Assembly: GCA_029254375.1 (NCBI GenBank)
Contig: JAQWXR010000026.1
Span: 1-64,000 of the forward strand
Reading direction: 5' to 3'
Source: Schleiferiaceae bacterium
GTDB taxonomy: Bacteria > Bacteroidota > Bacteroidia > Flavobacteriales > Schleiferiaceae
DNA: 64,000 nt
The first letter of the stretch is position 1. Each line of letters starts with the position of its first letter. This document shows positions 53,446 to 62,217 of the stretch, one piece after another. The notes under the pieces were generated by a model. The model ran no database searches. It had not been told where the DNA came from and was given only the letters and a program-made list of their open reading frames with translations. The position numbers and the translations under genes were made by a program.

Positions 53446-54825
53446 ATGAAGAACGTCTACCTCTCTTTGGTTCTTTGCGCCATCAGCGCAACGGCCGCCG
53501 CCCAAACAGCTGAAGATGCCGCCTTTGTAAAAGGCTTGTATCAACAGGCCCTCGGTGCGCAACAAGGCTACAAATGGCTGGCCAACTTGTGTTCTGAGGC
53601 GGGCCCTCGATTAGCCGGATCAGAAGGCGATGCCAAAGGCGTGAAATGGGCGTTTGAAACCCTCGATACCCTAGGTTTTGACCGTGTATTTACCCAGCCC
53701 GTTGATGTCCGACACTGGGCGCGCGGCGTGGAAACGGCCGAATGCCTCCAAGGCAAAACCAAGCGCCCTTTACGAGTGACAGCTTTGGGTGGCTCTGTGG
53801 GCACTCCTGGGGGAGACAAGGGTCCTGGTCTCACCGCGAAAGTCATTGAAATTGTAGGCCGTGAGGACCTCGCCGCCAAAGGACACCTCCTCGCGGGCAA
53901 CATCGTCTTGTACAACGAACCTATGGATCCCTGGTTGATCAATACAGGTTCTTCCTATGGCAAGGCTGGATGGCAGCGCTGGGGAGGCGCCTCGGAGGCC
54001 GCCAAATACGGGGCGGTAGGCGTTTTGGTGCGCAGTTTGACACACCGAAACGACGACTTCCCCCACACGGGCGCCATGGCCTACGAAGAGGGCGTGACGA
54101 AAATCCCAGCTGCGGGTATCAGCACCAACGACGCCAATTGGCTCAGCGCCGAACTCAAAAACAATCCCAAGCTCCAGGTACACTACACCTTGGGCTGCCA
54201 CGAAGTTGGTCGCGCCATGTCCGCCAATGTCATCGCGGAATGGAAGGGCAGCGAGTTCCCCGATCAAGTCATGGTCGTAGGCGGCCACCTGGACTCATGG
54301 GATTTAGGAACAGGGGCCCAAGACGACGGTGCCGGCGTGGTGCACTCCATGCAGGCCTTGTGGCTTCTCAAACAGGCCGGCTACCAACCCCGCCACACCA
54401 TGCGCATCGTGCTGTTTGCGAATGAAGAATTCGGCCTGGAAGGCGCGCGCGACTATGCTGATTCCGGCTTGGAACCAGGCCGAGCGCACCTCGCCGGCGT
54501 CGAGTCCGACGGAGGTTCCGGCGCGCCGCGCGGCTTTAGCCTACCCGCCTTCTTCCACGAGGAACATCCCGAAATTATCCAGGCCTTAAATGCACTGCTC
54601 TCTCCCTACGGCTGTCGAGAATGGACCCAAGGAGGTTCGGGCGCAGACGTCGGCCAAATCACCGACGAAGGGGCCATCCTCATGGGTTACCGCGGCGATA
54701 GTCAGCGCTACTTTGACTACCATCACACAGCCCAAGACAACATCCAATCGGTGCATCCGCGTGAGCTTGAGCTGGGATCTGCGTCGATGGCCGCCTTGAT
54801 GTACTACTTGGATAAATCGCTCTAA
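53446..54825 (+). CDS. M28-family zinc aminopeptidase/carboxypeptidase, exported
   Basis: A 459-residue exported peptidase resembling carboxypeptidase Q. Seen: signal peptide to ATAAAQ (about residue 21), a PA-domain insert (about 130-250), and the M28 zinc site: GGHLDSWDLGTGAQDDGAGV (about 282-301; His and bridging Asp), ANEEFGLEGARDYA (about 325-338; catalytic Glu pair), ESDGG (about 354) and YHHTAQDN (about 425-432; last His). All ligands are present, so it should be active. ATG 53446 is chosen for the signal peptide. A TATCTTTTG near 53418 may be its promoter. Confidence 0.88.
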   Translation: MKNVYLSLVLCAISATAAAQTAEDAAFVKGLYQQALGAQQGYKWLANLCSEAGPRLAGSEGDAKGVKWAFETLDTLGFDRVFTQPVDVRHWARGVETAECLQGKTKRPLRVTALGGSVGTPGGDKGPGLTAKVIEIVGREDLAAKGHLLAGNIVLYNEPMDPWLINTGSSYGKAGWQRWGGASEAAKYGAVGVLVRSLTHRNDDFPHTGAMAYEEGVTKIPAAGISTNDANWLSAELKNNPKLQVHYTLGCHEVGRAMSANVIAEWKGSEFPDQVMVVGGHLDSWDLGTGAQDDGAGVVHSMQALWLLKQAGYQPRHTMRIVLFANEEFGLEGARDYADSGLEPGRAHLAGVESDGGSGAPRGFSLPAFFHEEHPEIIQALNALLSPYGCREWTQGGSGADVGQITDEGAILMGYRGDSQRYFDYHHTAQDNIQSVHPRELELGSASMAALMYYLDKSL

Positions 54826-54847
54826 AATGCAAGCGTAAAGGAGTTAA

Positions 54848-54895
54848 AGCCCTTCAACTCTTCAACCCTTTAACTCTTCAACCCTTCAGCTCTTC
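54848..54895. repeat. Three tandem copies of a 16-bp repeat
   Basis: Three adjoining 16-base units at 54848-54863, 54864-54879 and 54880-54895, each of the form AACCCTTCAACTCTTC with one or two changes. The third unit encodes the last residues (EELKG) of the ABC gene; the others lie beyond its stop codon. The array seems to have grown outward from the coding end. Confidence 0.85.
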
Positions 54896-56359
54896 GCCCA
54901 ACACGATCGTTCGATCACTCATGTAGCGAACTACGCGTGCGTCATGGCTAATGAATAGATAGCTGAATTGGAATCGGTCCTTGAGGTCATTCAAGACATT
55001 TAAGACTTGCGCCTGAACACTAACGTCCAGCGCGGCAACAGACTCATCGCAAATAATCACCCGCGGGTCGACTGCCAAAGTGCGTGCAATGCCGATCCGT
55101 TGGCGTTGACCGCCACTAAACTCATGGGGATATTTATCATAAGCCAAGGAGGGCTGGGGCAAACCGACAGCCTCTAGTAATTCTAAGACTTTTATCTTTT
55201 GCTGCGCGGCGTCCCCCCAAAGCTGGTGCACGTGCATTGCCTCCTGGATAGCCTCTCCGATTCGCATTCGGGGAGAAAGGCTGGAAAATGGATCTTGAAA
55301 TATGTACTGTATTTCGCGGGCCATCGCTCGGCGCCCTGCACGATGTAGTCCGTCAATGCGCTGTCCTCGATAGAGAATCTCGCCCCCATCTGGCTGGGCT
55401 AAATTCACCAAACAGCGCGCAATAGTTGATTTACCGCTACCGGAAGCGCCAACCAAGCCCAATGTTTCCCCCTCGTGTAGCACAAGATCTAAATCGTGCA
55501 AAACAGGGATCCCGGCAAACGCCTTGGACAATGCACGAACCTCTAGGATGACCTCCGAGGGAACATACGTGGGCCGCTCAAGGTCACTTATTTGGCGACC
55601 CTCAATAAAATCCTGTACCGTGGGTAGGCGCAGGGGCTTTCGATTCTCGGGCGGACGGGAAGCAAGTAATCCCTGCGTGTAGGCATGTTGAGGTTGCGCG
55701 AGTACCACGGTTAATGGCCCTTGTTCGACACATTCTCCAGAACGCAGAACATAGACATTATCGGCAACCGCGGCAACGGCGTCGAGATCGTGGGAAATGA
55801 ATAGCATGGCAAAACCATGCGATTGTTGAAGCGCGCGAAGCAGTCTCAAAATATCATGAGCGACCGTGTGGTCCAAAGCCGTGGTGGGCTCATCGGCAAT
55901 CAAAAGTTCAGGGTCCTGAGCCATCGCCATAGCAATCATGATGCGCTGACGTTGTCCCCCACTCATTTGATGCGGGTATTTTCGAAAACTAAGCTCAGGT
56001 TCTGGAAGTTGAACACGCGCCATCCAGTCGAGGGCATAGACCTTGGCCTCGGGCGCGCTTTTTCCACGGGCCCGGGCGGCTTCAGCAATTTGCTCTCCAA
56101 CCCGCATAGTGGGGTTCAAAGCGGTCATGGGCTCCTGAAATACCATAGCTCGGCGCAACGCTCTGGCCTCGGCAAGGCCCGCCCCCTCAGCTCGAATACC
56201 TGACGGAAGCAAGTCCATTAATGCCAGGGCGCTGAGCGATTTTCCGGATCCAGATTCCCCAACCAGGGCGGAACACTGACCCGCTAAAATATTGAGATCA
56301 AGGCCGCTCACCAAGGGTGTTGATGTGCTGAATATGTGTAAACCCTGGAGGTGAAGCAC
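54878..56359 (-). CDS. Double ABC-transporter ATPase (OppD-OppF fusion type)
   Basis: A 493-residue protein with two complete ABC ATPase domains, as in peptide/nickel importers with fused OppD and OppF parts. First: Walker A GESGSGKS (about 34-41), signature MSGGQRQRIMIAMA, Walker B LLIADEPTTALD. Second: Walker A GASGSGKST (about 297-305), signature FSGGQRQRIGIARTL, Walker B VIICDESVAALD. All motifs are intact. No permease or binding-protein gene is next to it, so the partners must be elsewhere. Its stop lies within a 16-bp tandem repeat. It is co-directional with the serine hydrolase upstream by 5 bp. Confidence 0.9.
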   Translation of the reverse strand: MLHLQGLHIFSTSTPLVSGLDLNILAGQCSALVGESGSGKSLSALALMDLLPSGIRAEGAGLAEARALRRAMVFQEPMTALNPTMRVGEQIAEAARARGKSAPEAKVYALDWMARVQLPEPELSFRKYPHQMSGGQRQRIMIAMAMAQDPELLIADEPTTALDHTVAHDILRLLRALQQSHGFAMLFISHDLDAVAAVADNVYVLRSGECVEQGPLTVVLAQPQHAYTQGLLASRPPENRKPLRLPTVQDFIEGRQISDLERPTYVPSEVILEVRALSKAFAGIPVLHDLDLVLHEGETLGLVGASGSGKSTIARCLVNLAQPDGGEILYRGQRIDGLHRAGRRAMAREIQYIFQDPFSSLSPRMRIGEAIQEAMHVHQLWGDAAQQKIKVLELLEAVGLPQPSLAYDKYPHEFSGGQRQRIGIARTLAVDPRVIICDESVAALDVSVQAQVLNVLNDLKDRFQFSYLFISHDARVVRYMSDRTIVLGEELKG

Positions 56360-56364
56360 CCCAA

Positions 56365-57630
56365 TTAAATATCTGAGGGATCGTTTATCGGCAAAGCGTC
56401 TGATGATGATGCCTGGACGGGCGCGTCTTCTGCCATTTCGGGGGAATCGTCCGTACTTAACTCCTCGCCAATCGCAAATGTTTGGCGCGAAAAATCACGA
56501 TGCACGTATTCGGTGACAACCCGTATAAAAGAGGAGGGAAGCCCGCTTTCTGTGTCCGCGCTGCCCTCTAGATGGCCTGTTCGGACCAAAACCATGTCGC
56601 GGTCAGGAATGGCCACAATCCACTGGCCCAAATGTCCCCGATATGCGACAAAAGAAACAGTTGCGTCTGCGCCATTGGGTGCGTCCACCGAACCAACCCA
56701 AAAACTATAGCCGTAAAAAGCCTCCAATCCGGGTGTAGTCGCCGTGTATAAAAAGGTGCTGTCCACCAAGACAGTACCCTTCCAGCGGCCATGGTTTAGC
56801 AATAGTTTGCCAAGGCGACCGTAATCGCGTGCCGTGGCGTTAAAGCAGCAGTATGTCAAGGAGTTCCCGCTATCGTCTTGATGCCAAAAAGCCTCGGATG
56901 TGGCGCCCATTGGTCCCCAAAGTTTACTCGAGGCATATTCATTCACCTTCATGCCTGTAGCGGACTCCAGGCAAAAACCGAGCAAGGCCGTAGCCCCAGA
57001 TTGATATTCATAGCGCTGGCCAACGTTTGCACCCACAGCACAACCGGTGCTTGTGGCAAAGAGGTCCTTACCGAAATATGCTTTGGCAGTGATGCCAAAA
57101 GGATTGTAATAGTCTTCATCCCAGTCCAAATCAGCGGTCATGGCGCTGAGATTTTTCAGTGTCAATTTCTCGGCTCCAGGACCCTGAAGCATGGGCAAGT
57201 AGTCGATGGCCTTCGCGTCCCAGCTCGGGATTTTCCCCTCTTGGATGGCTATCTGAACCAGCATGGTCACGATGGACTTAGCCATGGAAAAGCTGTTGGT
57301 CTTCGATTCGGGATTTACCTTGTTGTCGTAGTCCTCGTATCGCAAAGTGTCGTGGGTAAAAATCAGGAAGGCCCCGGTTTCTATGTCATTCAATACCGCC
57401 TGAAGGTCATCACTCGGAGCATAAGCCATATCTAAATCCACGGGCCATGGCTGGGGACTAGGTGCTTCAATAGGGGCCTGTTTAAAGAACTCCCCGTCAA
57501 AAATGTTGCTTGTGGTATAGCCCTGCAGGTAGGTGGCATAGACCCCTTTGAATAAATAACTATACCACGAAGCCTGGGCCAACAAAAAAACTAAGGCCAC
57601 GGCGATGAGCGTTTGAACGATGCGTTTCAT
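56365..57630 (-). CDS. Serine hydrolase, beta-lactamase family
   Basis: A 421-residue membrane-anchored enzyme of the class C beta-lactamase / DD-peptidase fold. Seen: one N-terminal helix (about 5-22), the catalytic SxxK motif in NSFSMAKSIVTML (about 118-130), the Tyr motif YEYQSGATALLG (about 202-213) and a late RGHLGQWIVAIP (about 334-345) in the place of the KTG-type motif. The C-terminal 50 residues are acidic and disordered. The substrate is not known; many such proteins are esterases or peptidases. ATG 57630 is chosen for the signal anchor; the longer frame to 57780 overlaps lipB. Confidence 0.82.
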   Translation of the reverse strand: MKRIVQTLIAVALVFLLAQASWYSYLFKGVYATYLQGYTTSNIFDGEFFKQAPIEAPSPQPWPVDLDMAYAPSDDLQAVLNDIETGAFLIFTHDTLRYEDYDNKVNPESKTNSFSMAKSIVTMLVQIAIQEGKIPSWDAKAIDYLPMLQGPGAEKLTLKNLSAMTADLDWDEDYYNPFGITAKAYFGKDLFATSTGCAVGANVGQRYEYQSGATALLGFCLESATGMKVNEYASSKLWGPMGATSEAFWHQDDSGNSLTYCCFNATARDYGRLGKLLLNHGRWKGTVLVDSTFLYTATTPGLEAFYGYSFWVGSVDAPNGADATVSFVAYRGHLGQWIVAIPDRDMVLVRTGHLEGSADTESGLPSSFIRVVTEYVHRDFSRQTFAIGEELSTDDSPEMAEDAPVQASSSDALPINDPSDI

Positions 57631-57667
57631 GAGGAAAAGGTAGGAAATTGAGCAACGCAATACGATG

Positions 57668-58432
57668 CTAGCCCACTTCGTTTGCAGGAGTGAGGTTTTC
57701 CCACGAACAAGGCTCGAGCTGCACCGAGAACCTCGCTTGAAAATGCTTCTGAACTTTAGCCTTGAGTTCCCCCTCATCAATGGGGTGCCCCACCTCGAGA
57801 TGCAAGGAAGTTACCGCCTTGTCGGTAATCCCACAAGGCACGATGTATTGGAAGTACTTCAAATCCGTATTCACATTGAACGCCCAGCCGTGCATGGTCA
57901 CCCATCGGCTGGCCCGAACACCCATGGCGCAAATTTTTCGGGCAAAAGGAGTGCCCACATCGAGCCACACCCCGGTTTCGCCTGGACTACGGCTCCCGGC
58001 TAAGCCATATTCGACCAAGGTGTCAATGATCACGTCTTCTAGGGTGCGCAAATAGCGATGGATGTCGGTAAAGTGGTGGTCCAAATCCAAAATGGGATAT
58101 CCTACTAATTGCCCTGGCCCGTGATAGGTGATATCGCCACCGCGGTTAATCTTGTAAAACTCAATCCCCAAATCCTTAAGCTGCTGTTCATTGGCCAGTA
58201 GATTGGCATAGTCGCCACTCTTTCCCAAGGTGTACACATGAGGATGTTCAACAAATAGCAGACAATCTTGGGTTGCGTGCTGTTGAGCCTCGGGGAGCCC
58301 CCTATTCGCTGATTTTTGGGCAATCGTCTCTGAAAAAATAGCCTCTTGAAAATCCCAAGCGCGTTGGTATGACCAACGGCCTAAATCGGCAAAGCGCACA
58401 AGGCGTGGGGTAGTTGTACGACCGTTTTCCAT
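57668..58432 (-). CDS. lipB: Octanoyltransferase LipB
   Basis: A 254-residue enzyme that moves octanoyl from ACP to target proteins as the first step of lipoate synthesis. Seen: the family opening RFADLGRWSYQRAWDFQE (about 14-31), RGGDITYHGPGQLVGYPI (about 97-114) with the conserved GGDxTYHGPGQ, and the catalytic Cys in YIVPCGITDKAV (about 195-206), with Lys further upstream (RKICAMGVRASRWV). All key residues are present. The start MENGRTTTPRLV is ATG 58432. lipA is not in the window. Confidence 0.95.
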   Translation of the reverse strand: MENGRTTTPRLVRFADLGRWSYQRAWDFQEAIFSETIAQKSANRGLPEAQQHATQDCLLFVEHPHVYTLGKSGDYANLLANEQQLKDLGIEFYKINRGGDITYHGPGQLVGYPILDLDHHFTDIHRYLRTLEDVIIDTLVEYGLAGSRSPGETGVWLDVGTPFARKICAMGVRASRWVTMHGWAFNVNTDLKYFQYIVPCGITDKAVTSLHLEVGHPIDEGELKAKVQKHFQARFSVQLEPCSWENLTPANEVG

Positions 58433-58514
58433 GGAGGGAAGCTGGAAAAAGAGCTTTAGCGAGGTCTAAAGGCAAGTTTTTTCTCTCCGCCAAAAATACG
58501 ACATTGCTGTCCGT

Positions 58515-58961
58515 ATGATTGGACCTCTATTTGCTTCGTTTTCTGAACTCAACACCAGCACTCTGTATGGAATCTTAGCCCTTCGCGCTGAGGTTTTCGT
58601 GGTGGAGCAGGACTGCCCCTACCAAGATTTGGATGGAAAGGATGAGCAAAGCATCCACCTATGGTATGAAGAGGAGGGGTGCCCCGTCGCCTATGCACGC
58701 TTGCTGCCGCCAGGAAGCGCCTATGCCGAGGCAGGGATTGGACGGGTCGTCACGGCCCAGCGCCTGCGCCGAACTGGGCTAGGAAAGGAGCTCATGCGTG
58801 CGGCCATTGACCGCGCACAAATGCAGTGGCCCGGAGAAGACCTCGTCATTATGGCGCAGAGCTACCTCGTAAATTTTTATCAGGGTTTTGGCTTTGAAAT
58901 AGAGCGGGAAGAGTTTCTTGAAGATGGAATTCCACACCGCTGGATGCGCTTCACAGCCTAG
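58515..58961 (+). CDS. GNAT acetyltransferase, ElaA-like
   Basis: A 148-residue acetyltransferase of the GNAT fold. Seen: LRAEVFVVEQDCPYQDLDGKD (about 23-43; quoted as AEVFVVEQDCPYQDLDGKD), the ElaA hallmark, and the acetyl-CoA loop RLRRTGLGKELMRAA (about 85-99) where the usual Q/RxxGxG/A is RRTGLG. The substrate is unknown. It is divergent from lipB and its stop overlaps that of paaE tail-to-tail by 4 bp (CTAG). Confidence 0.85.
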   Translation: MIGPLFASFSELNTSTLYGILALRAEVFVVEQDCPYQDLDGKDEQSIHLWYEEEGCPVAYARLLPPGSAYAEAGIGRVVTAQRLRRTGLGKELMRAAIDRAQMQWPGEDLVIMAQSYLVNFYQGFGFEIEREEFLEDGIPHRWMRFTA

Positions 58962-60094
58962 TCGTCGTAGCTGATGCGAACACGCTCTGAGCGCGGCATC
59001 GTTTGGCAAGTCAGCACGTAGCCATCCGCAACCTCATCATCGGTTAAGGAGTAGTTCATGGCCATTTCGACCTCCCCTTCCAAAACCTTGGCTCGGCAGG
59101 TACAGCAAACCGCGCCTTTGCACGCATAAGGCACATCGGCACCCGCATCTAGTGCGGCGTCTAAGACAAAATCTTTGGGGCCCTGGTGGAAGTGCGTCTC
59201 CTCTCCATCTAAAATAACCGTCACATGGGATTCGACGCTCGACTTACTTTGTTTTTGGCTACTACTTGCGGCCGAAGGGCTTGCCGCGGTGAAGAGTTCA
59301 AAGTGAATCGCAGATTTGGCAACACCCGATGCACTTAGCGCTGCCGTCACGCCATGAATCATCTCTTCCGGACCGCATAAAAAGTGACCAGCAGCTTCTT
59401 TTATTCCAGCAATTTGTTCCGTAAAAGCTCGCGTGCGTGCCTCATCAATACGTCCATGGAGGAGGTTGTTTCCTTGGTCTTCGCGGCTCAAAACATGATG
59501 CACCTCGAGTCGACCCATGTATTGATCCTTGAGGTCTTCTAGCTCAGATTTGAAAATAATCGTTTGGCTTTTTCGGTTGCCGTAGAATAAAATGAATTTC
59601 GACTGGGGGGCACGGGCCAAAAGCGTCTTAAGAATAGAAAGAACAGGCGTGATACCAGATCCCGCGGCGAAACCCACGTAGGTTTGCTGGTCGTCTTCAG
59701 CGACCTCCAAGAGGAACTGACCCATTGGGGGCATCATTTCCATTTGTTCACCCGCTTTTAAGTGTTGATTGGCCCAGGTGGAAAACACACCGGACTCCAC
59801 CTGCTTTATGGCCACTCTCAATTCCCCTGAAAGCGGGCTACTGCACAACGAGTAGGACCGGCGAACTTCCTGCCCGTCGATTTGTGTCTTGAGGGTGAGG
59901 TATTGTCCAGGGACGAAAGAAAAAATGGATTCGTCAGGAATGGCAAAAGAAACGCTTACACAATCCTCAGTTTCGCGGCGCACATTGATCACCTCGGCGG
60001 GGTAAAAGTTGGGCTTAATTCCTTTCTGGGCGGCCTTGGTAGTTAAAAGACCAGGAAGAGATTCGCTGCTTTTTTTCTTAAAAAATCCCAACAT
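58958..60094 (-). CDS. paaE: Phenylacetyl-CoA epoxidase reductase PaaE
   Basis: A 378-residue flavin/iron-sulfur reductase that feeds electrons from NADPH to the PaaABC oxygenase. Seen: FAD-binding RRSYSLCSSPLSGELRVA (about 78-95), NAD-binding FAAGSGITPVLSILKTLL (about 137-154), and a C-terminal plant-type 2Fe-2S domain with ACKGAVCCTCRAKV (about 318-331) and a last Cys in YVLTCQTMP. All four cluster Cys are present. It is divergent from paaA-D by 122 bp rather than being in line with them, and a TACTTTTG promoter element precedes it. Confidence 0.93.
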   Translation of the reverse strand: MLGFFKKKSSESLPGLLTTKAAQKGIKPNFYPAEVINVRRETEDCVSVSFAIPDESIFSFVPGQYLTLKTQIDGQEVRRSYSLCSSPLSGELRVAIKQVESGVFSTWANQHLKAGEQMEMMPPMGQFLLEVAEDDQQTYVGFAAGSGITPVLSILKTLLARAPQSKFILFYGNRKSQTIIFKSELEDLKDQYMGRLEVHHVLSREDQGNNLLHGRIDEARTRAFTEQIAGIKEAAGHFLCGPEEMIHGVTAALSASGVAKSAIHFELFTAASPSAASSSQKQSKSSVESHVTVILDGEETHFHQGPKDFVLDAALDAGADVPYACKGAVCCTCRAKVLEGEVEMAMNYSLTDDEVADGYVLTCQTMPRSERVRISYDD

Positions 60095-60126
60095 AATGGA
60101 GGAGGATATGATCGTAAGTGAATGAA

Positions 60127-60134
60127 CAAAAGTA
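60127..60134 (-). promoter_or_regulatory. Bacteroidota -7 promoter element (TACTTTTG)
   Basis: A TAnnTTTG match 32 bases upstream of the paaE ATG, inside the 122-bp gap to paaA, which also holds the 8-bp palindrome GTTCGAAC near 60160. Confidence 0.4.
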
Positions 60135-60216
60135 GGCTTCAGAGCCTTTATTAAGAACCCGTTCGAACCAACCTTAGTTCACCTGGCCTTAAATTGGCCT
60201 CAAATTCGCGCCACTG

Positions 60217-61182
60217 ATGGGAGAAACGCATTCCTTAGAAGACCGCTTCCAAGCCTTTGTTGAAGCGGAAAACAAAGTAGAACCAAAGCACTGGATGCCT
60301 GACGGCTACCGGAAAACCCTAGTGCGCCAAATAAGTCAGCACGCACACTCGGAGGTGGTGGGCATGCTCCCTGAGGCAAATTGGATCACTCGAGCGCCAA
60401 GCCTTCGGGCAAAACTAATCTTACTTGCCAAAGTGCAAGACGAGGCAGGACACGGCTTGTACCTATACTCTGCGGCCGAAACGCTGGGCACGTCTCGTGA
60501 TCAAATGATAGACGATCTCCTAAGCGGAAAGGCGAAATACTCCTCCATTTTCAATTACCCAACGCTTACATGGGCAGACATGGGTGCCGTAGGTTGGTTG
60601 GTTGACGGTGCGGCAATTGCCAATCAAGTCATGCTTTGCCGTACATCGTATGGCCCGTACAGTAGGGCTATGGTCCGCATTTGTAAAGAAGAAAGCTTTC
60701 ATCAGCGACAAGGGTATGAAATCATGATGACCCTTGCCAAGGGAAGCCCAGAACAAAAAGCCATGGCGCAAGACGCATTGAACCGATGGTGGTGGCCTTC
60801 TGTTATGATGTTTGGCCCATCCGATGACAATAGCCCGAACTCTACCCAAAGTATGAAGTGGCGCATAAAGCGCAAATCAAATGACGAACTCCGTCAAGAA
60901 TACATAGATAAAACCGTTGCTCAGGCTGAGTTCATCGGCTTAAGCATCCCAGACCCAGAGTTAAAATGGAATGAGGAAACCGGTCACTATGATTTCGGCG
61001 AAATAGATTGGACCGAATTCTTTCAAGTGATTGCTGGAAATGGACCGTGCAATTCGGAGCGCCTAGCGGCACGGCAGAAGGCCCATAATGAGGGAGCATG
61101 GGTGCGTGACGCCGCCACCGCATATGCTGCGAAGCAATCCGCCCGCCAATCCAACCCAAGCAAACAAACGCACGCCGCATGA
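60217..61182 (+). CDS. paaA: Phenylacetyl-CoA epoxidase subunit A
   Basis: The 321-residue catalytic di-iron subunit, which forms ring-1,2-epoxyphenylacetyl-CoA, opening the aerobic phenylacetate route. Seen: the di-iron ligands in [18 protein letters not shown] (about 77-94) and [14 protein letters not shown] (about 156-169). The C-terminal part is typical ([19 protein letters not shown]). ATG 60217 is used. It overlaps paaB by 4 bp and starts the rightward paaABCD unit. Confidence 0.96.
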   Translation: MGETHSLEDRFQAFVEAENKVEPKHWMPDGYRKTLVRQISQHAHSEVVGMLPEANWITRAPSLRAKLILLAKVQDEAGHGLYLYSAAETLGTSRDQMIDDLLSGKAKYSSIFNYPTLTWADMGAVGWLVDGAAIANQVMLCRTSYGPYSRAMVRICKEESFHQRQGYEIMMTLAKGSPEQKAMAQDALNRWWWPSVMMFGPSDDNSPNSTQSMKWRIKRKSNDELRQEYIDKTVAQAEFIGLSIPDPELKWNEETGHYDFGEIDWTEFFQVIAGNGPCNSERLAARQKAHNEGAWVRDAATAYAAKQSARQSNPSKQTHAA

Positions 61183-61472
61183 GCCAAGGATCGCAGCAAT
61201 GGCCACTTTGGGAGGTCTTCGTTCGAAGCAAGAACGGCTTGGCGCACAAGCATTCGGGCAGCCTTCATGCGCCTGATGCGGAGATGGCATTGAAAAACGC
61301 ACGGGATGTTTACACGCGCCGCAGTGAGGGGGTCTCCATTTGGGTTATTCCATCTGAAGCCATTACCGCCTCATCGCCGGACGAGAAAGATCCATTATTC
61401 GCACCGTCGGACGATAAAGTGTATCGCCACCCCACTTTTTATGACATTCCAGATGAAGTGGGACACATGTGA
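61179..61472 (+). CDS. paaB: Phenylacetyl-CoA epoxidase subunit B
   Basis: A 97-residue accessory subunit that bridges PaaAC heterodimers. Typical sequence: [20 protein letters not shown] (about 7-26), [20 protein letters not shown] (about 29-48) and SVWVIP-like ISIWVIPSE. It starts with ATG overlapping the paaA stop (ATGA) and its 3-prime end overlaps paaC by 20 bp, so the four genes are tightly coupled. Confidence 0.94.
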   Translation: MSQGSQQWPLWEVFVRSKNGLAHKHSGSLHAPDAEMALKNARDVYTRRSEGVSIWVIPSEAITASSPDEKDPLFAPSDDKVYRHPTFYDIPDEVGHM

Positions 61473-62217
61473 TCCAAAAACCGACTATGTTCTACATCTA
61501 GCGGATGATGCACTCATTTTGGGTCAACGTCTCGCAGAGTGGTGTGGTCATGGACCCATCTTGGAGCAAGACATTGCATTGACCAACATCTCTCTAGACC
61601 TGATTGGCCTTGCGAGGCAATACTATCAATACGCAGCAGAGCTCATCGGCGACGGATGTACGGAGAATGATTTGGCGTACCACAGGGATAGCCGAGCGTT
61701 TAAAAATCACTTGATAAGCGAGCAGCCTAATGGCCATTGGGGAGATACCTTGGCCCGCCAATTTTATTTTGACACCTTCCATTTCTATCAATTAGAAGGA
61801 CTGGCCCAAAGCTCAGATGAACGCCTCCGTCAGATTGCAGCAAAAGCTATTAAGGAGACATCATATCACGCCCAATACAGTGCGGAATGGATCATACGTC
61901 TCGGGGACGGCACGGAAGAGAGCCACGAAAAAATCGATAAAAGTCTAAAGAAACTCGCTCCGTTTGCACATGAATTTTTTATAGAGTCAGAGGTGGACAC
62001 CGCGGCACAAGCGCTTGGCGTTGGTCCAAAAGTTTCAGATTTATGCGAAATCTGGACAGAAAAGGTGAATTCAATCCTTAAAATGGCCACCCTGGAACCT
62101 GTGGACCTAGGCTTTCCCAAAAAGGGTGGAAAAGCCGGATTGCACTCAGAACATCATGGTTATTTGCTTGCTGAGATGCAATCACTCGCTCGGGCGCACC
62201 CCGGTGTGACATGGTAA
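61453..62217 (+). CDS. paaC: Phenylacetyl-CoA epoxidase subunit C
   Basis: A 254-residue structural partner of PaaA with a ferritin-like fold lacking the full iron site. Seen: the hallmark ADDALILGQRLAEWCGHGP (about 17-35), DIALTNISLDLIGLARQYYQ (about 40-59) and AIKETSYHAQYSAEWIIRLG. ATG 61453 is chosen, since the open frame reaches back to 61306 but those residues do not match; ATG 61441 is possible. It overlaps paaB by 20 bp and paaD by 7 bp. Confidence 0.93.
   Translation: MKWDTCDPKTDYVLHLADDALILGQRLAEWCGHGPILEQDIALTNISLDLIGLARQYYQYAAELIGDGCTENDLAYHRDSRAFKNHLISEQPNGHWGDTLARQFYFDTFHFYQLEGLAQSSDERLRQIAAKAIKETSYHAQYSAEWIIRLGDGTEESHEKIDKSLKKLAPFAHEFFIESEVDTAAQALGVGPKVSDLCEIWTEKVNSILKMATLEPVDLGFPKKGGKAGLHSEHHGYLLAEMQSLARAHPGVTW

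Noticed and set aside
53970-54425. Open frame of 151 residues within the M28 peptidase gene
   Set aside because: Arg/Gly/His-rich translation from a GC-rich gene read in another frame; zinc-site residues belong to the real frame.
56878-57435. Open frame of 185 residues opposite the serine hydrolase gene
   Set aside because: No motif, and the minus-strand frame holds the SxxK and YxS active-site motifs.
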